A stretch of 18,656 nt of DNA, taken from the NCBI GenBank assembly GCA_964492895.1, contig CAZBLR010000030.1, positions 1 through 18,656 on the forward strand, read 5' to 3'. Positions 1 to 7,179 of the stretch are shown here, in pieces; within the stretch, counting starts at the first letter, position 1, and each line of letters opens with the position of its first letter. The stretch is from DATLWN01 sp964492895. Its GTDB lineage: Bacteria; Pseudomonadota; Zetaproteobacteria; Mariprofundales; Mariprofundaceae. The notes under the pieces were generated by a model. That model made no database searches, was not told the DNA's origin, and saw nothing but the letters and a program-made list of their open reading frames with translations. The translations under genes and the position numbers were made by a program.

Positions 1-1365
1 CTTCTGGCGCAGGTGTTCGTCGAACACCATGGCGATGTTGCGGATCAGCATCCGTCCGGCCGGCAGTACCGTCAGCCCGTCGTCGCGCAACTGCACCAGG
101 CCGTCCTCCGCCATGCCGGCGAGATCGGCCAGGCCGTCGGCGAAATGGGCCGTGAAGTCGATGCCGAACTGCTTGTCGACCGACTTGTAATCCAGCGCGA
201 AATCGCACATCAGGCGCATGATCACGTGCCGGCGCAGGTGGTCCTCGTCGGACAGCCGGTAGCCGCGGAACACCGGGAACTCGCCGGCGTCCAGCGCCGC
301 GTAGTAGCCGTCCAGGTCCTTGATGTTCTGGTAGAAGGTGCCGTCCACGTAGCCGATCGAGGTGATGCCCAGGCCCACGAGTTCGGCGTCGGCATGCGTC
401 GAGTAGCCCTGGAAATTGCGGTACAGCTTGCCCTGGCGCTGGGCCACGGCCAGCTCGTCGTCGGGCTTGGCGAAATGGTCCATGCCGATGAACACGTAGC
501 CGGCGGCCAACAGCTTGTCGATGCTGTGCTCGAGGATCTTCAGCTTCTCGGCCGCACTCGGCAGGTCGCCCTCGTCGATGCGCCGCTGCGGCATGAACAT
601 GTGCGGCAGGTGGGCGTAGTTGAACAGCGCGATGCGGTCCGGCGAGAAATCGATGATCGTGCCCAGCGTGCGGTCGAAGCTCTCGACCGTCTGGAAGGGC
701 AGGCCGTACATCAGGTCGATGTTGATCGACTGGAAGCCGTGCTTGCGGGCCTCTTCCAGCACCGCCAGCGTCTCCTCTTTCGACTGGATGCGGTTGACCG
801 CCTTCTGCACCTTCGGCTCGAAGTCCTGCACGCCCATGCTCATGCGGTTGAAGCCGACCTCGCGCAGCACGCGCACGGTGTTGGCGTTGCACTCGCGCGG
901 ATCGATCTCGATGCCGTACTCGCCCTCGGCGTCCGGCACGAAGGCGAAGCGGCTGTGCAGCCGGTCCATGATGGCGCGGATCTGGCATTCGTTGAGGAAG
1001 GTCGGGGTGCCGCCGCCCCAGTGCAGCTGGGTCACAGGGCGGCTGCCGCCGAGGGTGTCGGCCAGCAGGTCGATCTCCTTCAGCAGGTATTCGACGTAGG
1101 GCACGGCGCGATGGCGCTGCTTGGTGGCGATCTTGCTGCAGCCGCAGTAGTAGCAGACCGTGTCGCAGAACGGCACGTGCAGGTACAGCGACAGCGGGGC
1201 CGCGGCGGCGCCGACGCGGGCCAGGCTCGCGGCATAGTCGGCCGCGCCGATGCCCTCGTGGAACATCGGTGCCGTCGGATACGAGGTGTAGCGCGGGCCG
1301 GCCTTGTCGTACTTCCTGATCAGTGCCAGGTCGAACAGGGCGGCGGTGTCCGTATGGGCGTCCAT
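1..1365 (-). CDS. hemN: Oxygen-independent coproporphyrinogen III dehydrogenase HemN (3' end cut by window)
   Basis: Radical-SAM enzyme that oxidatively decarboxylates coproporphyrinogen III to protoporphyrinogen IX without oxygen, in the cytoplasm. The frame reads on the minus strand from an ATG at 1365 to the window edge, giving 455 codons with no stop. E. coli HemN is 457 residues, so only the last few residues should be missing. The radical-SAM cluster motif is C67-x3-C71-x2-C74, followed by C76 as in E. coli HemN. Other visible family features are the N-terminal KYDKAGPRYTSYPTAP segment, LHWGGGTPTFL after the cluster, EIDPRE, and a C-terminal RLMCDF segment. Its ATG shares one base with the TGA of the upstream triheme cytochrome gene (TGATG), so the two are probably translationally coupled. 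An AGGA lies about 10 bases upstream. The setting suggests heme supply for c-type cytochromes under low oxygen; that link is inference. Confidence 0.96.
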   Translation of the reverse strand, partial: MDAHTDTAALFDLALIRKYDKAGPRYTSYPTAPMFHEGIGAADYAASLARVGAAAAPLSLYLHVPFCDTVCYYCGCSKIATKQRHRAVPYVEYLLKEIDLLADTLGGSRPVTQLHWGGGTPTFLNECQIRAIMDRLHSRFAFVPDAEGEYGIEIDPRECNANTVRVLREVGFNRMSMGVQDFEPKVQKAVNRIQSKEETLAVLEEARKHGFQSINIDLMYGLPFQTVESFDRTLGTIIDFSPDRIALFNYAHLPHMFMPQRRIDEGDLPSAAEKLKILEHSIDKLLAAGYVFIGMDHFAKPDDELAVAQRQGKLYRNFQGYSTHADAELVGLGITSIGYVDGTFYQNIKDLDGYYAALDAGEFPVFRGYRLSDEDHLRRHVIMRLMCDFALDYKSVDKQFGIDFTAHFADGLADLAGMAEDGLVQLRDDGLTVLPAGRMLIRNIAMVFDEHLRQK

Positions 1366-2192
1366 CAGCGGGTTTCCTGGCGGATATAGGCGATGATGTC
1401 CTGCAGCTGGTCGTCGCTGAGCCCCGCCACGGCATTGCCGGCCCGGTCCAGATGCCGGCCGTGCTTGATGCGCAGGTACAGCAACTGGTCGCTGAGGCTG
1501 TCCAGCGAGCGCCGGTCGGCGGCGTTGCCCGTCAGGCGGATGCCGGCCGGCGTGGCATGGCAGCGCACGCACAGCCGCTCATAGAGCTTGCTGCCGCGCA
1601 CGGGGCTGGCGTCGTAGCGCAGCTCGTAGACGTAGTGCGCGATGTCGTTGATCTCCGGGTTGGTCAGCTGGTGGCGCTTGGACGTCATCATGGTACCGGG
1701 CCGGCCGTAGCGCATCGTGTGCACGATGCCGGCCAGGTCCAGCTTGGTGTAGACGAGATTCTTGGCGCCGAGCCCGGTGTTGGCCCGGCCGTCGACGCCG
1801 TGGCAGGTGGCGCAGACCTGGCGGTAGCGGCGCTTGCCGCGCGCCAGGTCCGGCTTGTAGGTGAAGGACTTGATGTAGTCGATGACGGCGTCGATCTGCA
1901 GATCGTCCAGGGTGTACTTCTTCGGGTCCATCGCCGTGCCCTGCACGCCGTAGGTGATGATGCGGCGCAGCTCGTCGCGGCTGACCACCTCGGACAGGGC
2001 GCGCAGGTTGCGGGCCGGGTACGGCTTGAGCGTGCGGCCGAAGGCGGTGACGCGGCCGTCCGGGCCGTGGCAGCTGGCGCAGTTCGACTCATACAGCTGC
2101 TTGCCGTTCGGCATGTCGTCGCCGGTCGCCGCCCATGCCTGGCCGCAGCCAAGCGCCAGCAATACCAAGCTCAGGCAGATCCGATTACGCAT
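1365..2192 (-). CDS. Periplasmic triheme c-type cytochrome
   Basis: A 275-residue exported cytochrome with three CxxCH heme sites: CASCH (38-42), CATCH (127-131) and CVRCH (208-212). The N-terminus is a signal peptide (hydrophobic core about 6-16, cleavage probably after the AWA near 21). The spacing of about 80-90 residues implies three tandem class-I cytochrome c domains. Candidate axial methionines follow the first two hemes: M88 after heme 1, and M168/M169 in RPGTMM after heme 2. The third domain has none as clear. The likely role is periplasmic electron transfer between a quinol-oxidising complex and a terminal reductase or oxidase; the partner is not visible. It lies downstream of the monoheme cytochrome and overlaps the hemN start. 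The Shine-Dalgarno is weak (GGGG about 10 bases upstream). I recognise the fold but no named member. Confidence 0.93.
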   Translation of the reverse strand: MRNRICLSLVLLALGCGQAWAATGDDMPNGKQLYESNCASCHGPDGRVTAFGRTLKPYPARNLRALSEVVSRDELRRIITYGVQGTAMDPKKYTLDDLQIDAVIDYIKSFTYKPDLARGKRRYRQVCATCHGVDGRANTGLGAKNLVYTKLDLAGIVHTMRYGRPGTMMTSKRHQLTNPEINDIAHYVYELRYDASPVRGSKLYERLCVRCHATPAGIRLTGNAADRRSLDSLSDQLLYLRIKHGRHLDRAGNAVAGLSDDQLQDIIAYIRQETR

Positions 2193-2266
2193 GCGTGGTG
2201 TCCCCGCGGCCCGGGTGGCCGGTGTCGATGGAGTATGCCATGGAAGGACGGCTTGTCACCCGTCGG

Positions 2267-2297
2267 CACGGCCGGCGGGGCAGGCCCGCCGGCCGTG
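2267..2297 (-). terminator. Perfect 13-bp GC hairpin downstream of the small cytochrome c gene
   Basis: CACGGCCGGCGGG (2267-2279) and CCCGCCGGCCGTG (2285-2297) form a perfect 13-bp stem with a five-base loop. It lies 11 bases past the TAA of the small cytochrome gene and about 75 bases before the triheme cytochrome start. No T-run follows on the minus strand, so it is not a textbook intrinsic terminator. It may act as a partial terminator or as a 3' stabilising hairpin that raises the yield of the small cytochrome relative to the genes downstream. Confidence 0.55.
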
Positions 2298-2308
2298 TCC
2301 GGGTGCGC

Positions 2309-2602
2309 TTACTTGCCCTGCACGCTCTGCAGATAGGCGATGACCTCGTCGATCTGCTCGGCCGACAGCTTCTTGCCGAATTTCGGCATCTGCCTGCGGC
2401 CGCTGATGATGGTCGCCTTGAGCACGGCCGGGTCCTTGTTCATGTCCTTGACGGCCGGGCCGACCTTCTTCTTGTCCAGGGCATGGCACATCTTGCACTT
2501 ACCCTTGAAGATCTTGGCGCCGGGCATGTCCGAGGCAAAGGCGGGCGAGGCGGCCAGCAGCGCCACTGCGGCGATGACGGCGGACAGGATGGACTTGTTC
2601 AT
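2309..2602 (-). CDS. Small periplasmic monoheme cytochrome c (class I, c551/c552-like)
   Basis: A 97-residue protein with a signal peptide (MNKSILSAVIAAVALLAA, cleavage probably after AFA at 23). A single heme site CKMCH lies at 36-40. The likely sixth ligand is M72 in the RRQMPKFG segment, near the position usual for c551-type cytochromes. The mature protein is about 74 residues and lysine-rich, which suits a soluble electron shuttle that docks on acidic partners. I start at the ATG at 2602 because AAGGAGCC lies just upstream and an extended -10 box sits 27 bases away. An open frame continues upstream, but that part has no cytochrome character and overlaps the membrane cytochrome gene antisense to its sense frame. 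It sits between two other cytochrome c genes, so it probably carries electrons between them. Confidence 0.94.
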   Translation of the reverse strand: MNKSILSAVIAAVALLAASPAFASDMPGAKIFKGKCKMCHALDKKKVGPAVKDMNKDPAVLKATIISGRRQMPKFGKKLSAEQIDEVIAYLQSVQGK

Positions 2603-2628
2603 GGGGAGGCTCCTTGGCGTTTTCCGGA

Positions 2629-2637
2629 ATTGTAGCA
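2629..2637 (-). promoter_or_regulatory. Extended -10 promoter for the small cytochrome c gene
   Basis: On the minus strand TGC-TACAAT occupies 2637-2629, matching the extended -10 pattern TGn-TATAAT with one mismatch in the hexamer. Transcription would start near 2622, giving a leader of about 20 bases that contains AAGGAGCC. I see no good -35 box. A short hairpin (GCCGGC at 2647-2652 and 2658-2663) lies just upstream, next to the stop of the membrane cytochrome gene. The small cytochrome may therefore have its own promoter as well as read-through. Confidence 0.4.
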
Positions 2638-2667
2638 GAAGCGTTCGCCGGCGCACGGCCGGCCTCA

Positions 2668-3426
2668 TCAGCCCGCGGGCGGCGCGTCGGACGGCTCGCC
2701 CTTCGGCTTGTAGAACCACATCTGGTACAGGCTGACCACGATCTGCACCGCGATCGACAGGTACAGCAGGGCGCCGGCGATGAACACCACGTAGGCGAAG
2801 CCGGGCAGGATCTTGGTGACGAACCACGACAGGATGTCGGCCAGCATGGCCAGGAAGGGGATGGCGACGGTGATGCGCTTCAGCATCACCGGCATTTCGC
2901 ACAGGATGAACAGGCGTCCGAGCAGGAACAGGATGAAGGCGATGCCGAACAGGTGGATGTGCGACACGCGCACCAGGCTCACGATCGAGGCGCCGGTGTC
3001 CGTCTTCGTCAGCTTCTTGATGTCGGCGTAGCTGGTCAGCGGCGGCAGGCCCATGCCCGACTCGGCCGAGTGGCACATGATGCAGCGGCTGTTGACGATC
3101 GGCGCCACCTTCTCTTTGTAGCCTTCCTCGCTGGCGCCGTTGTCGATCCATTTGAGGATGACCTGCTTCTGCTCCGGATTCTCGAAGCGGTCGGACATCG
3201 GGCCGTTGATGGCCGCACCCAGGCGGGTCTGCTCATGCTTGCCGTAGTAGGCGATGCGGATGTCGGCCACCGACAGTCCCGGCTTGCCGTCGTTGCCCTG
3301 GTGCGTGGCGTAGACGTAGATCAGCGCGAAGATCAGGCCGACGCCGATGGTCAGCAGGAACATGGTGTCCAGGATCTTCTCGCTGACGGAGGCGTCCTCG
3401 AAGCGTCGGTAATGGTTCATCATCAT
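2668..3426 (-). CDS. Membrane-anchored monoheme cytochrome c protein of unknown function
   Basis: A 252-residue membrane protein. One transmembrane helix lies near residues 18-40 (FLLTIGVGLIFALIYVYA). A periplasmic region of about 110 residues follows, holding one heme site CIMCH (near 118-122). Three further hydrophobic segments then follow: HLFGIAFILFLLGRLFIL, the VAIPFLAMLADIL region, and FAYVVFIAGALLYLSIAV. The C-terminus is short and cytoplasmic, ending in a proline-rich tail. Three ATGs stand in a row (3426, 3423, 3420). I take the first because GGAG sits seven bases before it. I recall similar conserved proteins in respiratory betaproteobacteria and gammaproteobacteria carrying misleading database names, but no established function. 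The four-helix layout with a cytochrome domain suggests a quinol-linked donor to the two soluble cytochromes encoded next. That is inference. Confidence 0.88.
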   Translation of the reverse strand: MMMNHYRRFEDASVSEKILDTMFLLTIGVGLIFALIYVYATHQGNDGKPGLSVADIRIAYYGKHEQTRLGAAINGPMSDRFENPEQKQVILKWIDNGASEEGYKEKVAPIVNSRCIMCHSAESGMGLPPLTSYADIKKLTKTDTGASIVSLVRVSHIHLFGIAFILFLLGRLFILCEMPVMLKRITVAIPFLAMLADILSWFVTKILPGFAYVVFIAGALLYLSIAVQIVVSLYQMWFYKPKGEPSDAPPAG

Positions 3427-3505
3427 GGGTTCACTCCGTGCTCCCCGTCTTCGCCTGCAACCTAGTGAGCGCTGCCGCAAATGCAAAGAGGCAGGAATGT
3501 GACGC

Positions 3506-4933
3506 CTACGATTCGGCCTCCATGTGTGCCCGCAGCCAGGCCTCGGCCCCGGCCTCGGAGTCGAAGGCGCCGTCGATCTGTGCCTCGTAGGCCCGGGCCA
3601 AAAACGCGCCCATGGCCTTGCCCGGCTTCATGCCGTGCGCCATCAGCATATGGCCGTCGACCAGCGGCGCCGGCCGCTCGCGGCTGGCATCCAGCGTCTC
3701 GGCCATGTCCAGCCAGGCTAAAGCGGGCCGCGAGGCCGGCTTTGGCGGCCGGCCGGAGGCATCGGCCTCGACCAGCGCCTCCCACAGCACGATGTCGGCC
3801 GGCTCCAGGCGCACGGCGAGCCGCCGCACGGCCCGTTCGGTCGGCTTCCCGTGCATGTGGCACAGGTGCTCGGCCACCAGCGGCAGCACGTGCGTCACCA
3901 GATGCCCCGGGGCGTGGATGCGGGCGAGCAAGGCGGCGGTCAGCGGCACGCCGGCCGCGGAATGGCCGGCGGAGCGGATGGTGCCGTCGGCATCGCGCAC
4001 GGTGCGCGCCGGCTTGCCGAGGTCGTGGCACAGGGCGCCGAGCAGCAGCTGCTCGCGCCGCCGGCCGTGCCAGCGGTGGCGCGCCGCCACCTTCGCGGCC
4101 ATGTCCACGACATGGCCGGTATGCGTCCACACGTCGCCCTCCGGATGCCAGCGCGGGTTCTGCACGCAGCCCTTCAGGGCCGCGAGCTCCGGATACAGCG
4201 CCAGCCAGCCGCTGGCCTCGAGTACCGCCAGGCCGCGCGACGGGAAGGGCGCGTGCAGCCATTTGCGCCATTCGCCCCAGATGCGCGCGGCGGCCAGCGT
4301 GCCCGCTTCGCCCAGCAGGGATGCGCACAGTTGCGCGGTCTGTTCATCCATGGACAGATCGAAGCGGGCGGCGAACTGCATGCCGCGCAGCACGCGCAGC
4401 GGGTCCTCGGCGAAGGCCGGCGACACATGCCTCAGGCACCGCGCGGCGAGGTCCGCGCGCCCGCCGTGGAAATCGAGGATGTCGCCGCTGTCGGGATCCA
4501 TCATCAGGGCGTTGATCGTGAAGTCGCGCCGTGCCGAGGCGAGCTCCGGCGTCAGGTTCGGATCACTGTGCACGGCGAAGCCGCGATGGCCGGGCGCGGT
4601 CTTGGTCTCGGTGCGCGGCAGGGCGATGTCGATGTCGTGGCCGCCGCGTCCGAGCTTGACGACGCCGAAGGCCTTGCCGACCCGCTGCGTGCGCCCGAGG
4701 GGGGCGAGCGCGGCCTCGGCGGCGGCCAGGTCCAGGCCATACAGCTCGATGTCCCAGTCCTTGGGATGGCCGCCGAGCAGCAGGTCGCGCACGCAGCCGC
4801 CGACGAGGTAGGGCCGCCCGCCCGCCCGCTTCAGGGCATGGCAGGTCTCGACGATCACCTCGGGAAGGCCGGCCGCGCGCATCCCCCTATTGTCGGGTTC
4901 GACAAGCCCGGCTTGCAAGTCTATGTTCGCCAT
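3506..4933 (-). CDS. cca: CCA tRNA nucleotidyltransferase (class II, with HD domain)
   Basis: Adds or repairs the 3'-CCA end of tRNAs using CTP and ATP. The class II nucleotidyltransferase motifs are all present: LVGGCVRDLLLG at 43-54, the metal-binding pair D59-W-D61, the RRDFTINALM motif near 134-143, and EDPLRVLRGMQFAARF near 176-191. A C-terminal HD phosphohydrolase domain is visible (HTGHVVDMA, then LLGALCHDLGKP), as in the bifunctional enterobacterial Cca. At 475 residues it is longer than E. coli Cca (412), partly because of about 40 residues before the G-loop motif. The start is uncertain. The ATG at 4933 has only a weak GGCGAG upstream, while the ATG at 4882 (residue 18) has a G-run directly against it. 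It is divergent from mdh, with only 32 bases between the two start codons if the longer form is right. Confidence 0.94.
   Translation of the reverse strand: MANIDLQAGLVEPDNRGMRAAGLPEVIVETCHALKRAGGRPYLVGGCVRDLLLGGHPKDWDIELYGLDLAAAEAALAPLGRTQRVGKAFGVVKLGRGGHDIDIALPRTETKTAPGHRGFAVHSDPNLTPELASARRDFTINALMMDPDSGDILDFHGGRADLAARCLRHVSPAFAEDPLRVLRGMQFAARFDLSMDEQTAQLCASLLGEAGTLAAARIWGEWRKWLHAPFPSRGLAVLEASGWLALYPELAALKGCVQNPRWHPEGDVWTHTGHVVDMAAKVAARHRWHGRRREQLLLGALCHDLGKPARTVRDADGTIRSAGHSAAGVPLTAALLARIHAPGHLVTHVLPLVAEHLCHMHGKPTERAVRRLAVRLEPADIVLWEALVEADASGRPPKPASRPALAWLDMAETLDASRERPAPLVDGHMLMAHGMKPGKAMGAFLARAYEAQIDGAFDSEAGAEAWLRAHMEAES
4898..4927 (+). promoter_or_regulatory. Weak candidate promoter for the mdh operon
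   Basis: TTCGAC (4898-4903) and TATGTT (4922-4927) are separated by 18 bases, with the mdh start 38 bases further on. Both boxes match the sigma-70 consensus only partly (TATGTT matches 4 of 6). The site falls inside the 5' end of cca if that gene starts at 4933, but in the intergenic gap if it starts at 4882. The call is weak. Confidence 0.2.
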
Positions 4934-4965
4934 AACTCGCCACAGGCATCGAACAGGAGGTGGTT

Positions 4966-5946
4966 ATGCGCTGGTCCGGCACGGCATCCGAGGGTAAGGC
5001 GCGCTTCCGCCGCAAGAAGGTCACGGTGGTCGGTTCCGGCAACGTCGGGGCCACGGCCGCCTTCCTGGCCGCGCAACGCGAGCTCGGCGACATCGTGCTG
5101 GTCGACATCGTCGACGGCGTGCCGCAGGGCAAGGCGCTGGACATGTACGAGGCCTCGCCGATCCAGGGCTACAACGTGCACGTGGCCGGCACCCAGGACT
5201 ACGCCGCCACGGCCGGCTCGGACCTGGCCATCATCACCGCCGGCATCGCGCGCAAGCCCGGCATGAGCCGCGACGACCTGCTGTCGACCAACGTCAGGAT
5301 CGTGGCCGACGTGACGCGCCAGATCGCGGCGCACTCGCCGGAATGCGTGATCCTGGTCGTGACGAACCCGCTGGACGCCATGGTCTACACCGCCAAGCAG
5401 GTGTCGGGATTCCCCAAGCAGCGCGTCATCGGCATGGCCGGCGTGCTCGACGCCGCGCGCATGCGCTCGTTCATCGCCGAGGAGCTCGACGTGTCGATCG
5501 AGGACGTGTCGGCCTTCGTGCTCGGCGGCCACGGCGACACCATGGTGCCGCTGCCGCGCTATTCGACCGTCGCCGGCATCCCGATCACCGAGCTGATGGA
5601 CGCCGAGGCGGTGGCGCGCATCTGCCAGCGCACGGCCCAGGGCGGGGCGGAGATCGTGACCCTGCTGAAGACCGGTTCGGCCTTCTACGCGCCGGCCGCG
5701 GCCGTCGTCGAGATGGCCGAGTCGATCCTGATGGACAAGAAGCGCGTCCTGCCCTGCGCGACCCTGCTCGAGGGCGAGTACGGCGTGAACGGCTATTACA
5801 TGGGCGTGCCGTGCAAGCTCGGCGGCAGCGGTGTGGAGGCGGTCATCGAGCTCGACCTGACGGACGAGGAGCGGCAGCAGCTCGACGCCTCGCTGCAGGC
5901 GGTCAAGGCGCTCGAAAAGCAGGTCAAATCGCTGGGGTTGTTCTAG
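4966..5946 (+). CDS. mdh: NAD-dependent malate dehydrogenase (LDH-like MDH3 type)
   Basis: Interconverts malate and oxaloacetate in the TCA cycle. The Rossmann dinucleotide motif GSGNVGA is at 23-29. Substrate arginines R96 and R102 lie in the ARKPGMSR loop, which marks malate rather than lactate specificity. The D162/R165 pair is in VLDAARM, and the catalytic histidine H189 is in GGHGD. The protein is 326 residues and closest to the LDH-like MDHs of green sulfur bacteria and alphaproteobacteria, not to the dimeric enterobacterial type. The start is the ATG at 4966 because AGGAGG ends five bases before it; the in-frame GTG at 4960 overlaps that ribosome site. About 16 residues, several of them basic, precede the KKVTVVGSG start usual in the family. 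It heads the run mdh-sucC-sucD, 60 bases before sucC. Confidence 0.95.
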   Translation: MRWSGTASEGKARFRRKKVTVVGSGNVGATAAFLAAQRELGDIVLVDIVDGVPQGKALDMYEASPIQGYNVHVAGTQDYAATAGSDLAIITAGIARKPGMSRDDLLSTNVRIVADVTRQIAAHSPECVILVVTNPLDAMVYTAKQVSGFPKQRVIGMAGVLDAARMRSFIAEELDVSIEDVSAFVLGGHGDTMVPLPRYSTVAGIPITELMDAEAVARICQRTAQGGAEIVTLLKTGSAFYAPAAAVVEMAESILMDKKRVLPCATLLEGEYGVNGYYMGVPCKLGGSGVEAVIELDLTDEERQQLDASLQAVKALEKQVKSLGLF

Positions 5947-6006
5947 TTCTGTCCTTGCCCATGGAGCGCCTGCGTCTAGAGTGGTGCGGCCAAGGGAGAT
6001 GACCGC

Positions 6007-7179
6007 ATGAACCTGCACGAATACCAGGCCAAGGACCTGCTCGCCGGCTTCGGCGTGCCGGTGCCGGCCGGCCGCCTGGCCCTGAATGCGGCCGAGGCGC
6101 GCCAGGCGGCGCGCGAGCTCGGCGGCACGCGCTGGGCCGTCAAGGCGCAGATCCATGCCGGCGGCCGCGGCAAGGCCGGCGGCGTGCGCGTGTGCGACAG
6201 CGCCGACGCCGTGGCCCAGGCGGCCGCGTCCCTGATCGGATCGACGCTGGTGACGGCGCAGACCGGGCCGGAAGGCAAGCGCGTGGGCAAGGTCTACGTC
6301 GAGGCCGCCTCATCCATCGCCCGTGAGCTGTACGTCAGCCTCGTCGTCGACCGCGAGCACGGGGCCGTGGCGCTGACCGCCAGCCCCGACGGCGGCATGG
6401 ACATCGAGCAGGTGGCCAAGGACACGCCCGAACGCATCATGAGCATCGCCGCCGACGTCGACGACGGCCCGGCCGCCGCCGATGTCGGGCGCCTGGCCGC
6501 CTTCCTCGGCCTTGCAGGCGGGCAGGCGGACGCCTTCGCGCGGCTGGCCGAGGGCCTGCACCGCGCCTTCGTCGATCTCGATGCCAGCCTGGTCGAGTTG
6601 AACCCGCTGATCGTCACCGGCGACGGCGAACTGCTGGCGCTGGACGCCAAGCTCGCCCTCGACGACAACGCGCTGTTCCGCCACCCCGAGGCGCAGGCGC
6701 TGCGCGACCCGGACGAGGAGGACCCGCGCGAGGCCGAGGCCGGGCGCTTCGGCCTGAACTACATCCAGCTGTCCGGCACCATCGGCTGCATGGTCAACGG
6801 GGCGGGCCTGGCCATGGCCACGATGGACATGATCCAGCTCAAGGGAGAGAAGCCGGCCAACTTCCTCGATGTCGGCGGCGGCGTCACCGAGGCGGCGGTC
6901 ATCGAGGGCTTCAGCCTGCTGTTCGCCAACACCGGATTGCGCGCCATCCTCGTCAACATCTTCGGCGGCATCGTGCGCTGCGACATCATCGCCGCCGGCC
7001 TGATCGCGGCCAGCCGCGGCCACCCGGTGCGCGTGCCGGTGATCCTGCGCCTGGTCGGCACGCGCGAGGCCGAGGGAAGGAAGCTGATCGAGGACGCGGG
7101 TCTGGACGTGCGCTGGGCGCGCGATCTGGACCAGGCGGCCGAGCTCGCCGCCGCCGCGGCCAGGGAGGCACGGGCATGA
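6007..7179 (+). CDS. sucC: Succinyl-CoA synthetase beta subunit (ADP-forming)
   Basis: Beta subunit of the TCA-cycle enzyme that couples succinyl-CoA cleavage to nucleoside triphosphate formation. It is 390 residues (E. coli SucC is 388) and starts MNLHEYQAKDLL as in E. coli. The ATP-grasp region shows VKAQIHAGGRGKAGG (45-59), the metal-binding ELNPLIV segment and the succinate/CoA-side signatures NGAGLAMATMD, NFLDVGGG and NIFGGIVRCD. GGGAG precedes the ATG. Its TGA overlaps the sucD ATG (ATGA at 7176-7179), the usual stoichiometric coupling of the two subunits. Malate-CoA ligase beta (MtkA) is a close paralogue. I prefer SucC because NIFGGIVRCD and the N-terminus follow the E. coli form, but sequence alone cannot fully settle the substrate. 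Confidence 0.95.
   Translation: MNLHEYQAKDLLAGFGVPVPAGRLALNAAEARQAARELGGTRWAVKAQIHAGGRGKAGGVRVCDSADAVAQAAASLIGSTLVTAQTGPEGKRVGKVYVEAASSIARELYVSLVVDREHGAVALTASPDGGMDIEQVAKDTPERIMSIAADVDDGPAAADVGRLAAFLGLAGGQADAFARLAEGLHRAFVDLDASLVELNPLIVTGDGELLALDAKLALDDNALFRHPEAQALRDPDEEDPREAEAGRFGLNYIQLSGTIGCMVNGAGLAMATMDMIQLKGEKPANFLDVGGGVTEAAVIEGFSLLFANTGLRAILVNIFGGIVRCDIIAAGLIAASRGHPVRVPVILRLVGTREAEGRKLIEDAGLDVRWARDLDQAAELAAAAAREARA

Noticed and set aside
13..1389. A 458-codon open frame on the plus strand opposite hemN
   Set aside because: It is rich in low-complexity His, Arg, Val and Gln runs typical of antisense frames in GC-rich DNA, and hemN on the other strand has complete family motifs.
2603..3151. 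Upstream extension of the small cytochrome frame to a 280-residue protein
   Set aside because: The extension is the off-frame shadow of the membrane cytochrome gene. The real start at 2602 has a ribosome site and a signal peptide.
3427..3505. An FNR-type site upstream of the cytochrome genes
   Set aside because: No TTGAT-N4-ATCAA palindrome or close variant is present in the gap, despite the oxygen-related gene set.
4921..6156. A 411-codon minus-strand frame covering mdh
   Set aside because: It is the antisense of mdh and the start of sucC, dominated by His, Arg, Asp and Gly runs, with no ribosome site.
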